Assembly (NCBI GenBank): GCA_020152595.1
Contig: JAIGNY010000132.1
Coordinates: 1,892,501 to 1,956,500 of the forward strand
Direction of reading: 5' to 3'
Length of the DNA stretch: 64,000 nt
Source of the DNA: Chiridota heheva
Taxonomy: Eukaryota > Echinodermata > Holothuroidea > Apodida > Chiridotidae
Shown here one piece after another: positions 24,099-36,507 of this stretch; position 1 is the first letter of the stretch; every line of letters begins with the position of its first letter. Position numbers and translations under genes: made by a program. The notes beneath the pieces are model-generated. The model searched no databases and was not told where the DNA came from. It saw only the letters and a list, made by a program, of their open reading frames with translations.

Positions 24099-24772
24099 TA
24101 CCAACCCTCGACAATTGTGTATGCTTTGTGGTCGCCAACTCAGATGAAACTCATTTCCAAACTTTTTATCGCCAAAAAATACTTGCCAGTACAAAAAACT
24201 GTTTTGAGATTATAATTTTGAATGAAAAAACCCTTCTTCTCTGTCTTGCATGAATAATTTAACTTCTTATTTTAATGACAACTCTTTTTAATCTAAAAAA
24301 CGAACAAAAACAATTATCGAAATTAAAGAGTGATCGCAAAGCATACGATGATCATTTCCATCGGCTGATCAGGAAAATGATCATAGTTTTTTTTTTCCTT
24401 TTTCCAGGCACCTCTCTGCATGTATTACGTGCGCTAACTGGCTAACGTCCATCTGTCAACTGTTGTGCAGTGATATGATATAGTACTTAAATTGTATCGG
24501 CGCCATGTGGCTTTGGGGAAAAGTTACAGTATGAAATTTCGGAATTAGGGCTGCCAGTAATTTTGGGGCAGAAAAGAAGAGAAGAATAAAGGTGTTTCAT
24601 GCTACCAAAATATTTTTCAGTTAATTTCTTACTCAAACAAACTTTTCTTTGGTCGCCAGGTGAGACATAAAGTGTTATCTCTTTGGCGAATAAAATCATC
24701 ATTTTTCAATTTTTGAGTCGCCAAGATTTAAGTGTTCATCGTCATGGCGACAGGAATTGTCGAGGGCTGGTA
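24099..24772. mobile_element. TIR DNA transposon remnant with TACCA(A/G)CCCTCGACAATT ends
   Basis: The left end reads TACCAACCCTCGACAATT and the right end is its inverse with one change. Inner sequence on both sides has repeated TGGCGAC or GTCGCCA motifs, giving a partly palindromic 674 bp element. No clear target duplication was found and no transposase is encoded; the superfamily is uncertain. Confidence 0.7.
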
Positions 24773-26974
24773 TTTATTGATCTAGAACTTAAATATTAGG
24801 TCGATGCGTGCTCAGGTGCGGATCCAGGGGCTACAATGCCCAACCCCGTGCTGCCACAAAAGTCGTAAACAAAAAAAAGGACTAACATTTAATAATTTTA
24901 GGAACAAATTTAAAACTATAAAAAACTCATCCCAAAGTCTTAAAACCAACTATTGTAACAAGGCCTATAGATAATTGTTTGGGGTGTGAATGAACATTTT
25001 CCGCCGACAAAAAGTCTCACATATATGACACCGCCTGGCGTCTTTGCTTTGCGTGAAATGCAAAGCCCCTTGATATGGGGAGTCTAGAGGCCCGCTTAAG
25101 GGCCATGTTGTGTTCCAGGGGCCCTGAGCTTTCATCAGTTGTAGGGGTCATAAATGGCTTTAAAGATCACTTGAATATTTACCAATACATAGGCATACAT
25201 GAAAACTAAGTAGAAATATCTTAATTTTTAAGCAGGCCTTTACACGTTTCTACTTGCAATTTCAAGCAAAGTTTCGGGATAAATTGATAATGAAAAATTC
25301 CAAATAATCTGGACTGCTCAAATGGAAGCACTGGCAGGAGAGATGCAACCCCTTCGTTGACACACCTTTCAATAGGGGACCCCTAATCAGTGGTGTAGTA
25401 ATTTAAAAGTAAGTAATAAACTTCATGGTCTCTTAGTGCGTCGCCGGAGAAATGGGTTTTTGTGCCACAGCAGTTAAGATGAAAAAGTTCAGGGCATTTG
25501 CACAATAAATTATGTGAAAAATAAATGCGCCTGCACATGCATAGTGTGCTTTAAACGGCACGGGGTTCAGGAACCCTGGAAGCTTTGAAGCCCCGTAACT
25601 ATATGAGAGTAACTATAGAATACCCTACAAATTGAAAGCTCCTTTTTTTTAAGGTGGAGTGCGTAGTCGTAGTGAGTTTCATTGTTTGTTTTATTAGGCC
25701 CTAACTTCCTAAGTCCCATATTATTTTCCTTTTTGGACAAAAAGTTTCAAGTTTACACTGGGGAAGCGTGCAACATGCATCCTAGTTTCTAGATATGCCT
25801 TTGCAATTTGCACAAACATGACGTAATGACAGCCAAAAGTACTAGCAATGGCTAGTTGAAAGTTTTAAATCTTAGTCATATAATTTGACAGTTGCGAAAT
25901 TTACTTTAAAAAAAACAACTATACATTAATCGTGGCATATATATACACAGCAGTTCAGATGGTGTCTGCCAACATATATGAATATGCAACGTTGAACATT
26001 CTAATGTTGTATATATATATTCATATCTAATTACGTCATTATTATTCTTGTACATGATTGGCTGAACAAATCTGTAATGGCAATTCTAGCCTGCAGAAAA
26101 AAAAGATGCGATCAGGGGCGATGTCTGCAGGTGGGGGAAGAGGAGGGTTGTACCCATATCATCATGTTGGCGGAACTTCTGCCTTTGAGGGGCTCTGTTT
26201 TCAGGAGGAGCCTGATGCATTTATCGAATTTTTCGAAATGAACTGTGAATAACAGAGTAGTTGACTCGAATCACTGACTTTGACTCAAGTCGGATTCAAG
26301 TCACATTTTCAATATATAGGGGCACTTATCGTTACGGTTAATGGGAGTAAAACACAATGTTTCGTGGTTTCGACAAAAATTGCACATACCTCAACTAAAA
26401 AATCCCAGGGATTTAATTATTTGCCATGATATTTCAGCAAAAGACAAAATTCCCGCATCCCGGAATGGCTGAAAACGAGGTATTTTTGTGGAAACAATCA
26501 GACCTTAAACGTTACGCTATATAAGTACCTATTATGCGAAAATGACATTTTCGCGTAATGAGAACTTTAATAGCGTGATGGACTGCGCGAAAGGCTCTTT
26601 TTTTTCCTGGTTTCCAGCCTGTTTTCACACTAATTTTTGGGCACTTTCTGGCCATTAGTCATAGTGGCTTACTTTTCAGTACTTTACAGCGACGTTACGC
26701 CATCATATAGCTTTAACTTGTGTGTTTGATACATAAATTAATATCCTTATGCATGGTGTACCATCTGTCACTGTATTCATGCACACTCATCATTCGTTAA
26801 CTGACATGGCCAAAATCAAAGCTCAATACGAATTTGTGATGACGTTTAGTATAATATTAAAATGTGTCATTCCACTTGAAATTTGATTACCTGTATACGT
26901 TTTGGGCGATATTTGACCGTTACACGGTTTTAGTACATAACCCACCCTCTGAACTTCACCAACAGAAAATTTGG
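24773..26974. other. Gene-free stretch
   Basis: Read on both strands. Possible single transposon ends occur at 24814 (CAGGTGCGGATCC) and 25392 (CAGTGGTGTAG), but neither has a matching partner. The 64-residue frame at 26058-26252 is unsupported. Confidence 0.4.
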
Positions 26975-26983
26975 GATAAGTAG

Positions 26984-27330
26984 TACAGAGGCTCAGTGGT
27001 TAAGGAGTCATGCTTGTATACGAGGGATATACCAGGTTCGATTCCCATCGCGAGCCCTGCATTGTGTCCTTGAGCAAGACACCTGCTTGCCCCAGTACTT
27101 CCCCGGTACTTCCCCAGTACTTCCCCGGTACTTCACTCAGCTGAAAAATGAGTGCCAGCACTGCTGGAGACTTGACCTGCGATGGGCTGGCGTCTTGCCC
27201 ACGGGGAGTCATGTGCTCTCATTCGCTTACGCCAAGGAAACCGGAGAGAAGCACCGGCCTTCCCAAGGCCCGAGTAGGGATTTACCTTATTTTAGTCCCT
27301 TCTATACAAAATATCAGTTGTGATACCCTA
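26984..27330 (+). mobile_element. tRNA-derived SINE family 2, copy 1
   Basis: The head resembles a tRNA gene: GGCTCAGTGGTTAAGG fits a polymerase III A box and GGTTCGATTCCC fits a B box about 50 bases later. The body has a short CTTCCCCGGTA tandem stretch, then ATGAGTGCCAGCACTGCTGG, GCGATGGGCTGGCGTC and CACCGGC. It is shared with 32757-33290. The copy is close to complete; a T run follows at about 27337. Confidence 0.85.
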
Positions 27331-29999
27331 TAATCTTTTTTTTTTTTTTAACCAAATATTTTCAGGCATATGGATAAAATTTACGTCATAAGATATGTTT
27401 TCGTCTTGAAATTCCATACCCTTTTTTAGATACAATCATCCTAAAGTCATCCTAAACGTATGATGCAACATGGTCTAAAAATGGCAATGTGAAGATGTAT
27501 TTCGAAAAAGAAAGGCCTACATATCCCTTTCATCGTTAAGCAGTTAAGTAACTTCTGATCTCCTTTATAACGCCAATAAAAGAGTCACTATATACTTTAC
27601 GAAATTTATTTACCCGGCATTGAAAATTTTGAATTTGACTCTATAATTTCATATTGCAGCACACGTAATTTCTTAAGTTTGTTCAAATACCAGGGCCGTT
27701 GGAAACCTCAAATTAATGAAGGTCGGGTGGGGGTGCCAAGTTTACATCAAATGTGATCGAAACATACAAGCTATGGAATTATTAGCAGTTAACGGCTTAC
27801 TTCGATATATAGGGTAACCCCCACACGTATGCATGTAATTTGTAGCATTTTAAAAGAAATTTGATTGAAGGATAATATTTCTAAAAGCTAGGTTTCGAAA
27901 ATATTGCTTTCCCTTTTTCGAATGGCTAAAGTAATTTTACTTTTTCCGAAAAATGTAGATTATAATCGGAAATACTGGAAGAAGGTATACCGTCAAATCA
28001 AAAAATAATTATTTTTTTCACCAGGAAGATGGGAAAAGGTCTAGCGCTGCCACTGAAATGAGAAGGGATGATTTCCAGGGGAAAGCCAGGGTTGAGCGGG
28101 GGAAATGCAAGAGACAGGTGAGCGAATTCTTCCCGTTAGTATGAAAAAAGAGGAAGCTATGTATACATACGGATATAAATGATAATATCGATGATAAAAA
28201 CAATATCTTGCTTAAACTGTGATATTGCAATTTAAGTAATTACAACGTTTTTAAGACTTAAATTGACCATAATTCAAGTTTTTGATGTTAGCTCTTGATT
28301 ATTTTTTTAATCATTTTTTGCTTAGAATTGTATGCACGTCAATTTAGAACGTTAGCTGGGCCTATTTCGAGCTCTGCGCATATTGACGTTTTTTGTGTGT
28401 ATAAAACCTGTATCGGCGTAGCCATGGGGGTCGGCCGAGTCGTTTGATCAACAAGGGCTACCCAGAAAGTAAACTGGTTGGAAATTTTGCTGAAAAGTCG
28501 CACCAAAACATCCAACAATTTCGCTAAAAGGTCCAGAAATGTTTCTAAAAGATTCAGATTTTGAGGCAATGCCCTTTGTGTTTTTGCTCTTCAGTAAAAT
28601 GTAGCCTATTAACAGTTAAAAGACCGCTATTTTGAAACAATTTTGGAAAACATTTAAGACCATCAGCAATTTATTTTTTCGTCCCCCCCCCCCCTCCCAT
28701 GCTTTTCCTCCTTCCAAACCAAAAAGCTGACAACACTTCTGAACTGTGATTTTGCTGGAAGAGAACGATTAAAGCTAGCTCTTAAATTATAAAAATCCTT
28801 TCTGGTCTATTTTAGTAGTTTTGAAATCATGTCAGTGTAAAACCTGTTTTGGCCGATTTTTAAACATAGAAACTATATCAACCCTATTGCATATATATTG
28901 TGCAAACACTAAATAGGAAAGGCACCTCAATTGTCGAATGTGAAGGGAAAAACGAATAACTTACCAGCAGTAGAGTTTTTACGAAGTCCCTGGTTTCCCG
29001 GCGAGAAGAAGTTATCCTTTCCGACTCACTCCAACCAACCCTAGTATATAAAAAAAAAAAAAGAAGCGAACTCTCATTAACGCGTTTCTACAAAAAACAA
29101 ACAAAAATGTATATCTTGTTTGCTACAAACTTCACAGTACTCCCAATGGTACCAAAGAAAATCATACAGCTGGGATAATTTCATGCGTGTTCTGTACGGT
29201 TATGCACTTGTCAAAGCGGAACGACGAACGGGTGTCTCGAATCAATTTTGACTTTGGATGACTACTCATGCATCTACGGGCGCCATTTACCAAACGTCCT
29301 CTGTGGGTGATCTCTCTAACATTGAATTGAATGAGTTAAAATCAAGAACCTCGGCATCTTTACTCAGATTGCAATTTCACGGACAAAATATAATATTTCA
29401 AAAATTATTCGATAAAATGTTCGTTTGGTTGATTCCACAAGGAAATACTTCTGGGACTCGGAAAACTTGTCACCTGAAAAGTACATTGACCCTGACAGGT
29501 CAGGTCGAGCAATCATGTTATGAAAACAGATTAATACCGAAAATTCCACTTTTCGGTTTGAAAGAAGTATTGACACTTGGTACATTTATTGAAAAATATA
29601 TAATCGTGAAAAGGGTAATGTTTCAGCACGAATTCATTCAAATGGCAATGTAAAAATGGGAAAGGGCAATATTAAAACCTTTCGAAGGAGATGAAAGGTA
29701 TTATGCTGGAAGGAATTTCACCAAGATAAATTTTGCTCTTAGTATGTCAAGACTCAAGATTAACACTTGCTATAACTATGCAAAATGATGACAACTAAAC
29801 CTTTAAATATTTAGTGAGTGACAATATCCGCTTTCTTACAAAACCTCTGCGTACTTACAATGAATTTCCTTTACCTGTTTACTGGGTGGCAAGTCTTCAT
29901 CGAAATCTTGGATTCTAATTTACAGATTCCAATCAGCTGACCAGAGGAAAGGATACAGACCCCAAACAGTGAGGAGCTCTCGAGCGTGTGCAAATGAGC
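27331..29999. other. No supported gene
   Basis: AT-rich sequence. The 131-residue plus-strand frame at 29258-29653 is the longest non-repeat frame in the window but has no recognisable domain, no repeat match and no splice support. A run of C occurs at 28683-28697. Confidence 0.4.
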
Positions 30000-30064
30000 T
30001 ATGAAGTCATATTAATCATGGCTTCTGATTGGATGGGGTCTGCATCGGCTCTTTTACCGGAATA

Positions 30065-30152
30065 TACTACTCACCCCCCCACACACACACACACCCCGCA
30101 ACACCCCCACACACACACACCGCAACCCCACACACACACACACACACTCACT
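30065..30152. repeat. CA/C-rich simple repeat
   Basis: Alternating ACACAC and ACCCC runs; the 90-residue frame at 29988-30260 crosses it and is not convincing. Confidence 0.85.
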
Positions 30153-30609
30153 GGTACACCCTTGTCAGCTTGGTGCACGGAGATATATAATCTCCATGCT
30201 GGCGCAAGCACTTCCTATTCGTTCGACGCTCAGCTTTACGACTGTGCGACATTAAAATGAAATTGGCCCTGAGTTAACGTTTCCCAGTGTGTAAATTGAG
30301 GCCACTTATCTGTACCACTGATTAGTATGAACCATGAGTAGTATGTATCTTATCTCATTTTCAACTTTCCTTCAAGCTATAGAGTTATCATTGCTTTAAG
30401 GTGGACTATAGACCCATGACTGGTGAATTTTGCAAATATTAAGTGACCTGTTTTGCCTCTCGAATGGATCAAAATTTATTGTTTATGATTCTCAGATAAT
30501 TTCTTAGTTTAAATGTTGGTGTTAGAGAAATTTTGCATCTGTCCACAAGGTTAAAAAGCGTTGCTGAAGATTTGTGAGTTTCTGAAAAAATGCGCCCTAA
30601 ATTTTTGGT
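30153..30609. other. No feature recognised
   Basis: Ordinary AT-rich sequence between a simple repeat and a SINE. Confidence 0.4.
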
Positions 30610-30617
30610 CTAGTGCC

Positions 30618-30896
30618 GACGACCGTCAATGAGTGAACACACAATTACAATGACTGGGTCGTCGCCTGCGTATTCGGTTATGGTAGTAACACTGCTATTA
30701 CGAAACGCTTAATATGACCCGAACGCGAACACAGGTACGACGTACGGACAAACATAATATCGACAACCGAGTCAATGTCCACGGCCTTTGATAACCAGTT
30801 GTGGTGCACTGGCGTGTCTACCCAACCCAGGTTTGAACCCAGGGCCTCGTGGTCTGTAGACATGTATGATAATCGCTACACTACAGTTAGTAGATA
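30618..30896 (-). mobile_element. tRNA-derived SINE family 1, near full-length copy
   Basis: CTAGTGCC flanks both sides (30610-30617 and 30897-30904), a perfect 8 bp target duplication. Read on the minus strand, the head GTAGTGTAGCGATTATCA followed by GGGTTCAAACCTGGG resembles a tRNA gene of the valine type, with A-box-like and B-box elements. The body follows: CGCCAGTGCACCACAACTGG and then GTACGTCGTACCTGTGTTCG. This is the only copy in the window with the full head. Confidence 0.9.
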
Positions 30897-31034
30897 CTAG
30901 TGCCCTTTTAACCTGAATATAAATATAAGATACATATTTCAAGAGCTTTCTGATAAGTCCAAATATTTATGCAAATACTGGCAAGTCAATGAAACATTGG
31001 TGACAAGTTTTTTGAGACGCGATTTCCTCTTTAA

Positions 31035-31627
31035 AGGAATATTCCCATGTTCTTTGTAACCTTTCACAAGAAAGAGGAAAAGTTTAGAAGCAATTTAGTG
31101 CACAAATCATGTTAATATGTTATTCCTACAAGGGGATATTCAATTTTAAGGTTCACAAAACATGCCAATAAACGAATATGAAAAGGCTCAGTATGACATC
31201 ACAGCCTGACAGCAACACATTCTCCCACAAAGTTTATGTATTTCATTAATCTATTATCCTGTTTTATTAGTAAAACCTGCTAGAAAAATAAATTGATGAA
31301 AGTTAGGTATTCATATACATTGCCACATATACCCTACTTCAATAACTTTTGGAAAATTGTTTCTAATCATACAGAAACAATCAATTAACGTTCAAAGAAA
31401 TACATAAACATTTGCAATGGAATTGTCTCTATGACAGTCTCAGTCTGACATCATCAAACACGAATTCATCATACTGTTCATACAAAAACTTTAAAATGCA
31501 ATTGGGAAATCTTTAAACATACATATCTCCTGAACGGAATATGATATCAACTTAATTTTTGTACCAAATTGGCTCTAAAAGTATGTTCTTTCAATTGAAA
31601 TTTTACAAAAATCCTAGGAATATTCCT
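31035..31627. mobile_element. Palindromic MITE flanked by TTAA (family C relative)
   Basis: TTAA precedes and follows the element (31031-31034, 31628-31631). The ends AGGAATATTCC are perfect inverts, and similarity between arms extends well over 100 bases with mismatches, so the element can fold back. No coding frame. TTAA flanks would fit a piggyBac-type insertion, but the A/T-rich target makes this uncertain. Relatives start near 37206 and 42121. Confidence 0.75.
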
Positions 31628-31847
31628 TTAAATATGTACTGGACCAAACGGCATAGTAGCATATTATAACGGAGGGAGGGGGGAGAGGGGAGGGGGCAGT
31701 TTCCCGTCCCTAGATGTTGTTATTTTTCTTCTGATGTTTAGTGGACAAGTACAAATCTTTCGGTTTTTCACTTCATGATATTTTATCCCGTATTAATGAC
31801 AATTGGCTGATTGGTAGTTATAAAAGCTTAAACTGTCGCTTTTGGAC

Positions 31848-32079
31848 CAAGGGCATAGGAAAGGTCACCTGCGTAATAAAAATATCGAACAATTTCCGGT
31901 TAAAAGAGGAAATATTGCACTGCTAAATTAATTACATTTCCTGAATTTTCTTCAATTTTCATGAAATATTGGATTTTCGGGCCAATTTCACCACAAATTC
32001 CGAATAATTTACCAAATTTTACCTCCCAACCGGGAAAAAAATATTTACCCCCTTTCTCCCACTCCAGGCTACGCCTCTG
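31848..32079. mobile_element. hAT-like MITE, 232 bp
   Basis: It begins CAAGGGCATAGG and ends GGCTACGCCTCTG, imperfect inverted ends. TTTTGGAC (31840-31847) and TGTTGGAC (32080-32087) form an 8 bp target duplication with one change. The interior holds repeated AATTT and TTTCCGG pieces and shares a CACCTCCCAA-CGGGAA-like stretch with the element at 35548-36014, so the two are related. Confidence 0.78.
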
Positions 32080-32235
32080 TGTTGGACGTGAAACACTCTT
32101 CATTTAGTCACTCCAGAATTCTTTGCTGCAATTCAAATTGATCTTGAAACCGGTTACAACTTATTTTCTGCCCGGCCCTAACAAGGCTCAATCCGGCCCA
32201 TGCCAATCTGCCAATGCACATTATGCGGCACCCTT

Positions 32236-32510
32236 GGATTTGTTGCTATGAACATGTACTATGAACATGTAGACACTGGCTCAAAACATATTACACTAAA
32301 TATGAAACAAAAGAGACATGTGGTTATTTAAATATGAACTTTCTAAGTTTTTACATTAAGTCCCGCCTACTAATCAATATGCACGACATTAAAACCAAAA
32401 ACAATAGGGCACATCTACAGAACATGGGCTATCTTTGTACCACATATGACCTAATTCCGATGTATGGTTCTTGAGATATCGTGTTTACGACCTAGCGTCA
32501 CATACATACA
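32236..32510. repeat. Dispersed repeat family A, copy 2
   Basis: Matches 1-300 on the same strand over roughly 270 bases with moderate divergence and again runs into a CATA microsatellite. Confidence 0.65.
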
Positions 32511-32518
32511 TACATACA

Positions 32519-32550
<32 letters not shown>

Positions 32551-32600
32551 CATGCACGCACGCACGCACACGCACGCACACACACACACACACACACGCC
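32508..32600. repeat. (CATA)n and CGCA/CACA microsatellite
   Basis: CATA repeats pass into CACGCACG and ACACAC runs, followed by ACACGCCATCAGACCGCATAGGTTC, as at 8737-8762. Confidence 0.9.
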
Positions 32601-32756
32601 ATCAGACCGCATAGGTTCATGATGTTCATCGCATCGGTTCCTGATGCGGATCGCATCGGAAGCAAAATGGCGTTTTTGATACTTGTTTGTCCGCAAGAAA
32701 TGTTATTTGGCTTTTTCTAAAGAAGACAAAAATGGGGTTTTGGGTGGCTTTTTTGG

Positions 32757-33290
32757 GTAGCTTAGTGGTTAAGGAGTCATGCTCGTATTCGAAAGGTAGC
32801 GGGTTTGATTCCCGTCGTGAGTGTTCAGCGGGCATTGTGTCCTTAAGCATGAAGAAAACACTTTATACTCTATACTTGCTTCAGTCCACTAAGCTGTAAA
32901 ATGAGTACCAGCAATGCTGGAGAATTAATATGCGATGGACTGGCGTCCCCAGTGGCGTCAGTAGACCCTTTTGATTTGCGATGGACTGGCGTACCCAGTA
33001 GCGTCAGTAAACCATTTTGATTTGAGGAAGGGGGATTAACTAATTTACCGAAGTTTTCATCGTCTTTGATGGAAGTTTTACCGACGCTGACATTGATTTA
33101 CCGACATGTCTTCAGTTTCACCAACAGCTTTATCAAAAGTGGGGGTGTAACACCCCACACACCCCGGTATTTACGCCTCTGGGCGTCCCGTCCAGGGGAA
33201 ATCATGTATTCTCATCCGCTTGCGCCATTGAAACCGAGGATAAGCACCGGCTCTGTGAGCCGAATGACTTGGATGGATTTAGCTTAGCGT
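32757..33290 (+). mobile_element. tRNA-derived SINE family 2, copy 2 (interrupted)
   Basis: The head has GCTTAGTGGTTAAGGAGTCA and GGTTTGATTCCC, which fit A and B boxes. The body ATGAGTACCAGCAATGCTGG then GCGATGGACTGGCGTCC matches the copy at 26984-27330. It is broken by a hAT-like element at 32950-33181 and resumes with GGCGTCCCGTCC and CACCGGC. Confidence 0.85.
32950..33181. mobile_element. hAT-like MITE nested in SINE
   Basis: It begins CAGTGGCGTCAGTA and ends TATTTACGCCTCTG, imperfect inverted ends. The SINE target GGCGTCCC is duplicated exactly (32942-32949, 33182-33189). A 46 bp tandem duplication (units starting at 32932 and 32978) spans the SINE/element junction, so it arose after insertion. 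No coding capacity. Confidence 0.88.
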
Positions 33291-33539
33291 TTTGAGACTT
33301 GTTTAGTCCCAAAAATTATTGTTTGGCTTTTTCTGAAAATGTTGGCTTTTCTGGCTTTTTAGAGACATATTTGGCCGCCAAAAGCCTTCTTTGGCTTAAT
33401 TTTAGTCTTTTTCGAAATTTGTTGATGGAGATTGACAAGAAAGTGGAATATTAATGCTCTGATATCATTCAGACCCCGTGATATTTTGCAATTTGAAGAG
33501 AAGAAAGCGCCCCCAACTTGGACGGGATGAAACTGCCAG

Positions 33540-35190
33540 TTTAATTTTCATCCCCTTCGAAGGACACGCTGAACGAGTTGAAAAGGTATTACGCAATTTT
33601 CGGCCACACAGGTCAGCAGGTAGTTGAGACAACTCAACAAAAAATGCTTTAATCTTATAAAAACTTAATATTTGAACATCAAAGAGTTCTTACTTGGATC
33701 ACTAACACCCTGAAAATTGATTTAATTATTTCATTTGGTGCAGAAATCGTAAAAATAGCACATTTTCAGCAGCGTATTTCTGAGTGACTTTCAAAATCTT
33801 GCCGACCCATAAGCGTAACCTTCTCCCCTTGACATTTTGTTGATAAACACCTGCGGTTTACGTTCATCAGTGCAATACACGCGTAAGGACTCTTTGTGAC
33901 CAGAGGTCAGGAGTCATGCACCATCGAGCATACTTACAAAAAGCAAAAACGTGCAGTGCGAAAAGGATTTTCCAAAGATAATGGTAGGCAACAGCAATTA
34001 CGAGATATTCATACACATAAACTCAAGGGCGTTGGAAGCGGGAGGGGAAGGGGGGCTTTAGTCACCCCAGTCAAAATTTAGGGGGCTAAGCTATGCTTTA
34101 GCCCCCCTCCCACTTCTCATATACGAAAATCCCCTTATAAGACTTATTTATACCCACTTTAAATGATATAACTTTATAGGATATTGTCATATGTTCTAAT
34201 TTCTTCGATTATGTTGGTAAAAAAAAATAATGTAATTTCGATGGAGACTTTATTACTTCTTAGCACCCTCATAATCATTTTGAGCTGATCGAAAGTGTAA
34301 TAAACATAACATTTGCGTGCTACCGCAGACTCTGAGTGCGGGCAGCATATTTTTTTTTCCCCAGTAGTGTTTAATGCTTTTGGGGCAATTTGCGTTTATT
34401 CTGTTGAAAATTAGACAGTGATTTAGAAGGATTTCCAACTGATATCAATGCAAATTGTCCTAAACACTTCTGGGAGAAAAAAAATACGCGTGTGGGCATC
34501 TGTGACATCTAGAGTTCAAAAAGAAAATAACAAGAATGTCACTAGTTCATTCTTCTTTAAAAAAAAAGAAAAAAATTGCCCAAAGCGCCAAATATGCTTG
34601 AGAAACCATGCCAAAAACGAGGCTTTTGGGTGGGGATGGGGGTCGAGGTCCTTGGAGAAATAGAGCTTCAGCCCCCTCAAGAAAAAAATGTTCCTACGCC
34701 ACTGCATAAACTCATACTTCTTTAAATATGACTCAATAAAATTATACATTGGTTACTTTTAAATTGGTTACTTATACACTTTACAAGTTTCTTTATGCCC
34801 AAAACTCCAAAGACATAACACATTCTGATGTTATTCAAATGAGAAATAAATAAAAAAATATATAAAAAAAGCCTTGTTTTGTCGTTATACGGGGAGGACG
34901 TTTTATTGTTGGAATAGTGTTCTTGATATACTTCAAAATGAATTTACGTCAAAATACGAAATATAGCGTCAATTTCAATGTTAAAAGGTTGAAGCTTCTA
35001 ACAAATTGTCCAAATAAAACAAATTTCACATATTTCACACCTTTAAAGGGCAAATCTTGTTAAACCGCGAAGTGAAATAATTTGTAAATAAACTGGAAAT
35101 TGCAAACCGCCACATGCGGTTACTGAAATGCCACAGGCACAGAAAATCAGGACAAAGCTCTGTTCAAGGGGCGAGTTCTCTAATGCATGT
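33540..35190 (-). mobile_element. Dispersed repeat family B, copy 2, interrupted
   Basis: The reverse complement matches 3408-4345. Matching resumes on each side of an insertion that includes the hAT-like element at 34024-34704. About 80 further bases at 33936-34015 are absent from copy 1. Confidence 0.75.
34024..34704. mobile_element. hAT-like element, 681 bp, nested in repeat B
   Basis: It begins CAAGGGCGTTGGAAG and ends TTCCTACGCCACTG, imperfect inverted ends. CATAAACT occurs exactly on both sides (34016-34023, 34705-34712), an 8 bp target duplication. GGGGGCT-rich subterminal sequence is present at both ends. The frames inside are short and show no transposase. Confidence 0.88.
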
Positions 35191-35547
35191 TGTAGAAGTT
35201 ACGTGATACCTTGGTTTTTTTTTTTTTAGTATGCGACCCGCCAGTGAGTGATCTCTTTCAAAAATTTGTTTGACATTTTTGTTAGCTTGATTTGACTTTT
35301 TTTCAGATTGATTTGGCTTTTTGCGCTTTGGGGCAATCTACCAGGCCCGACCTCAAACGTTAAGCTTATAGCCGAGGACGTAAATAATGCTTTGGAAATA
35401 AAAAAGATTAAGACGAAATAGTAATGGAAATAAAGAGCAATAATTCTCTTCGTGTACTGGAGGTCTCCCCCACCCCCCTTCCCCTCCTTATCCGGTCCGC
35501 GTGCTGAAGGGTGGGGGAGATTTCCCGCGATGTGCACGCGTCCTAGC

Positions 35548-36014
35548 CAGGGACGTAGAAAGGGTCAAATCTTAGGGAGAAACAAAAATCACGGTGACAA
35601 ATGGAAAACTTGCACTGATAAATTAAAGGAGCACTAGATCGAAAAGTGAGGTGCTCGTTTTTGCGAATTTCACAGATCTATTATCCATAATAGATAAACT
35701 TCATGCCTCCATAACCCACAGACAACATGAGGGCAAAGGCCACTTGAATATTCATATTAACCAGAAAATTGCTATGCCATTGCGTGCTAGATAAGCATTC
35801 AATTTTGGGGACCTCTGTAAAATTTGTTCAGATTTCGGGAAATTGTTGCCAGTTTTCGGGAAATATTACAAAAATATTTAATCATTTTACAACATTTTTC
35901 AATTTTATGTTAATGATTTTCCAATTTCACCTCCCAAGCGGGAAGAAAGCATGCAACCGGGAATATAAAATCCCCCCCCCCCCCCCTCTCCCCTCCCCGC
36001 TTCCTACGCCTCTA
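35548..36014. mobile_element. hAT-like element, 467 bp
   Basis: It begins CAGGGACGTAGAAAGG and ends TTCCTACGCCTCTA, with GTCCTAGC duplicated exactly on both sides (35540-35547, 36015-36022). A run of about 14 C lies near its right end. Non-coding. The interior TTTCGGGAAAT pieces and the stretch near 35930 resemble the element at 31848-32079. Confidence 0.88.
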
Positions 36015-36022
36015 GTCCTAGC

Positions 36023-36503
36023 TGGTTACACTAAGCCTATATAGATATTTTAGACCACTCCGTTAAACCGTATCTTTGATCAAATCAGCATGCAATAATT
36101 CGCTAACACTGGTAATTCATCAGAAAAGTTCACCAGTGCACAATATTTTTCACGACGTATGAAATGCTTTTATGAATATAATGTTATATATGATTAAGAA
36201 CGAAACAAAAGCTGTCAAAACCCATTGATGATTTCTGTTATATTCGATTTGGTTGAGATGTTATGACGCAAAAGAAATCCGTAACCAGCTTATAGGTGTG
36301 AAAAAAACAAAAAACAACGTAACATGCATACAATATATTTAGCTTTACTGACACTAAAACTGGAGCAAAGTCTTTTATAATCAGATAATTGGCATATTTG
36401 GCAGACATAATACAAAACAAATTGTCTCACAGTGCAACAGTGACAATTAAGTATGGGTAACGCAGAACCATGCTATTATTTGCCCCCATTCATGATAAAA
36501 ACA
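36023..36503. other. No feature recognised
   Basis: AT-rich sequence; no coding or repeat signal supported. Confidence 0.4.
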
Positions 36504-36507
36504 TTAA

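Noticed and set aside
24814..24832. CAGGTGCGGATCCAGGGGC as a hAT-type end
   Set aside because: Looks like a transposon terminus, but no partner end was located.
29258..29653. 131-residue plus-strand frame
   Set aside because: Longest non-repeat frame, but no domain, no unusual composition and no repeat or splice evidence; consistent with chance in 64 kb.
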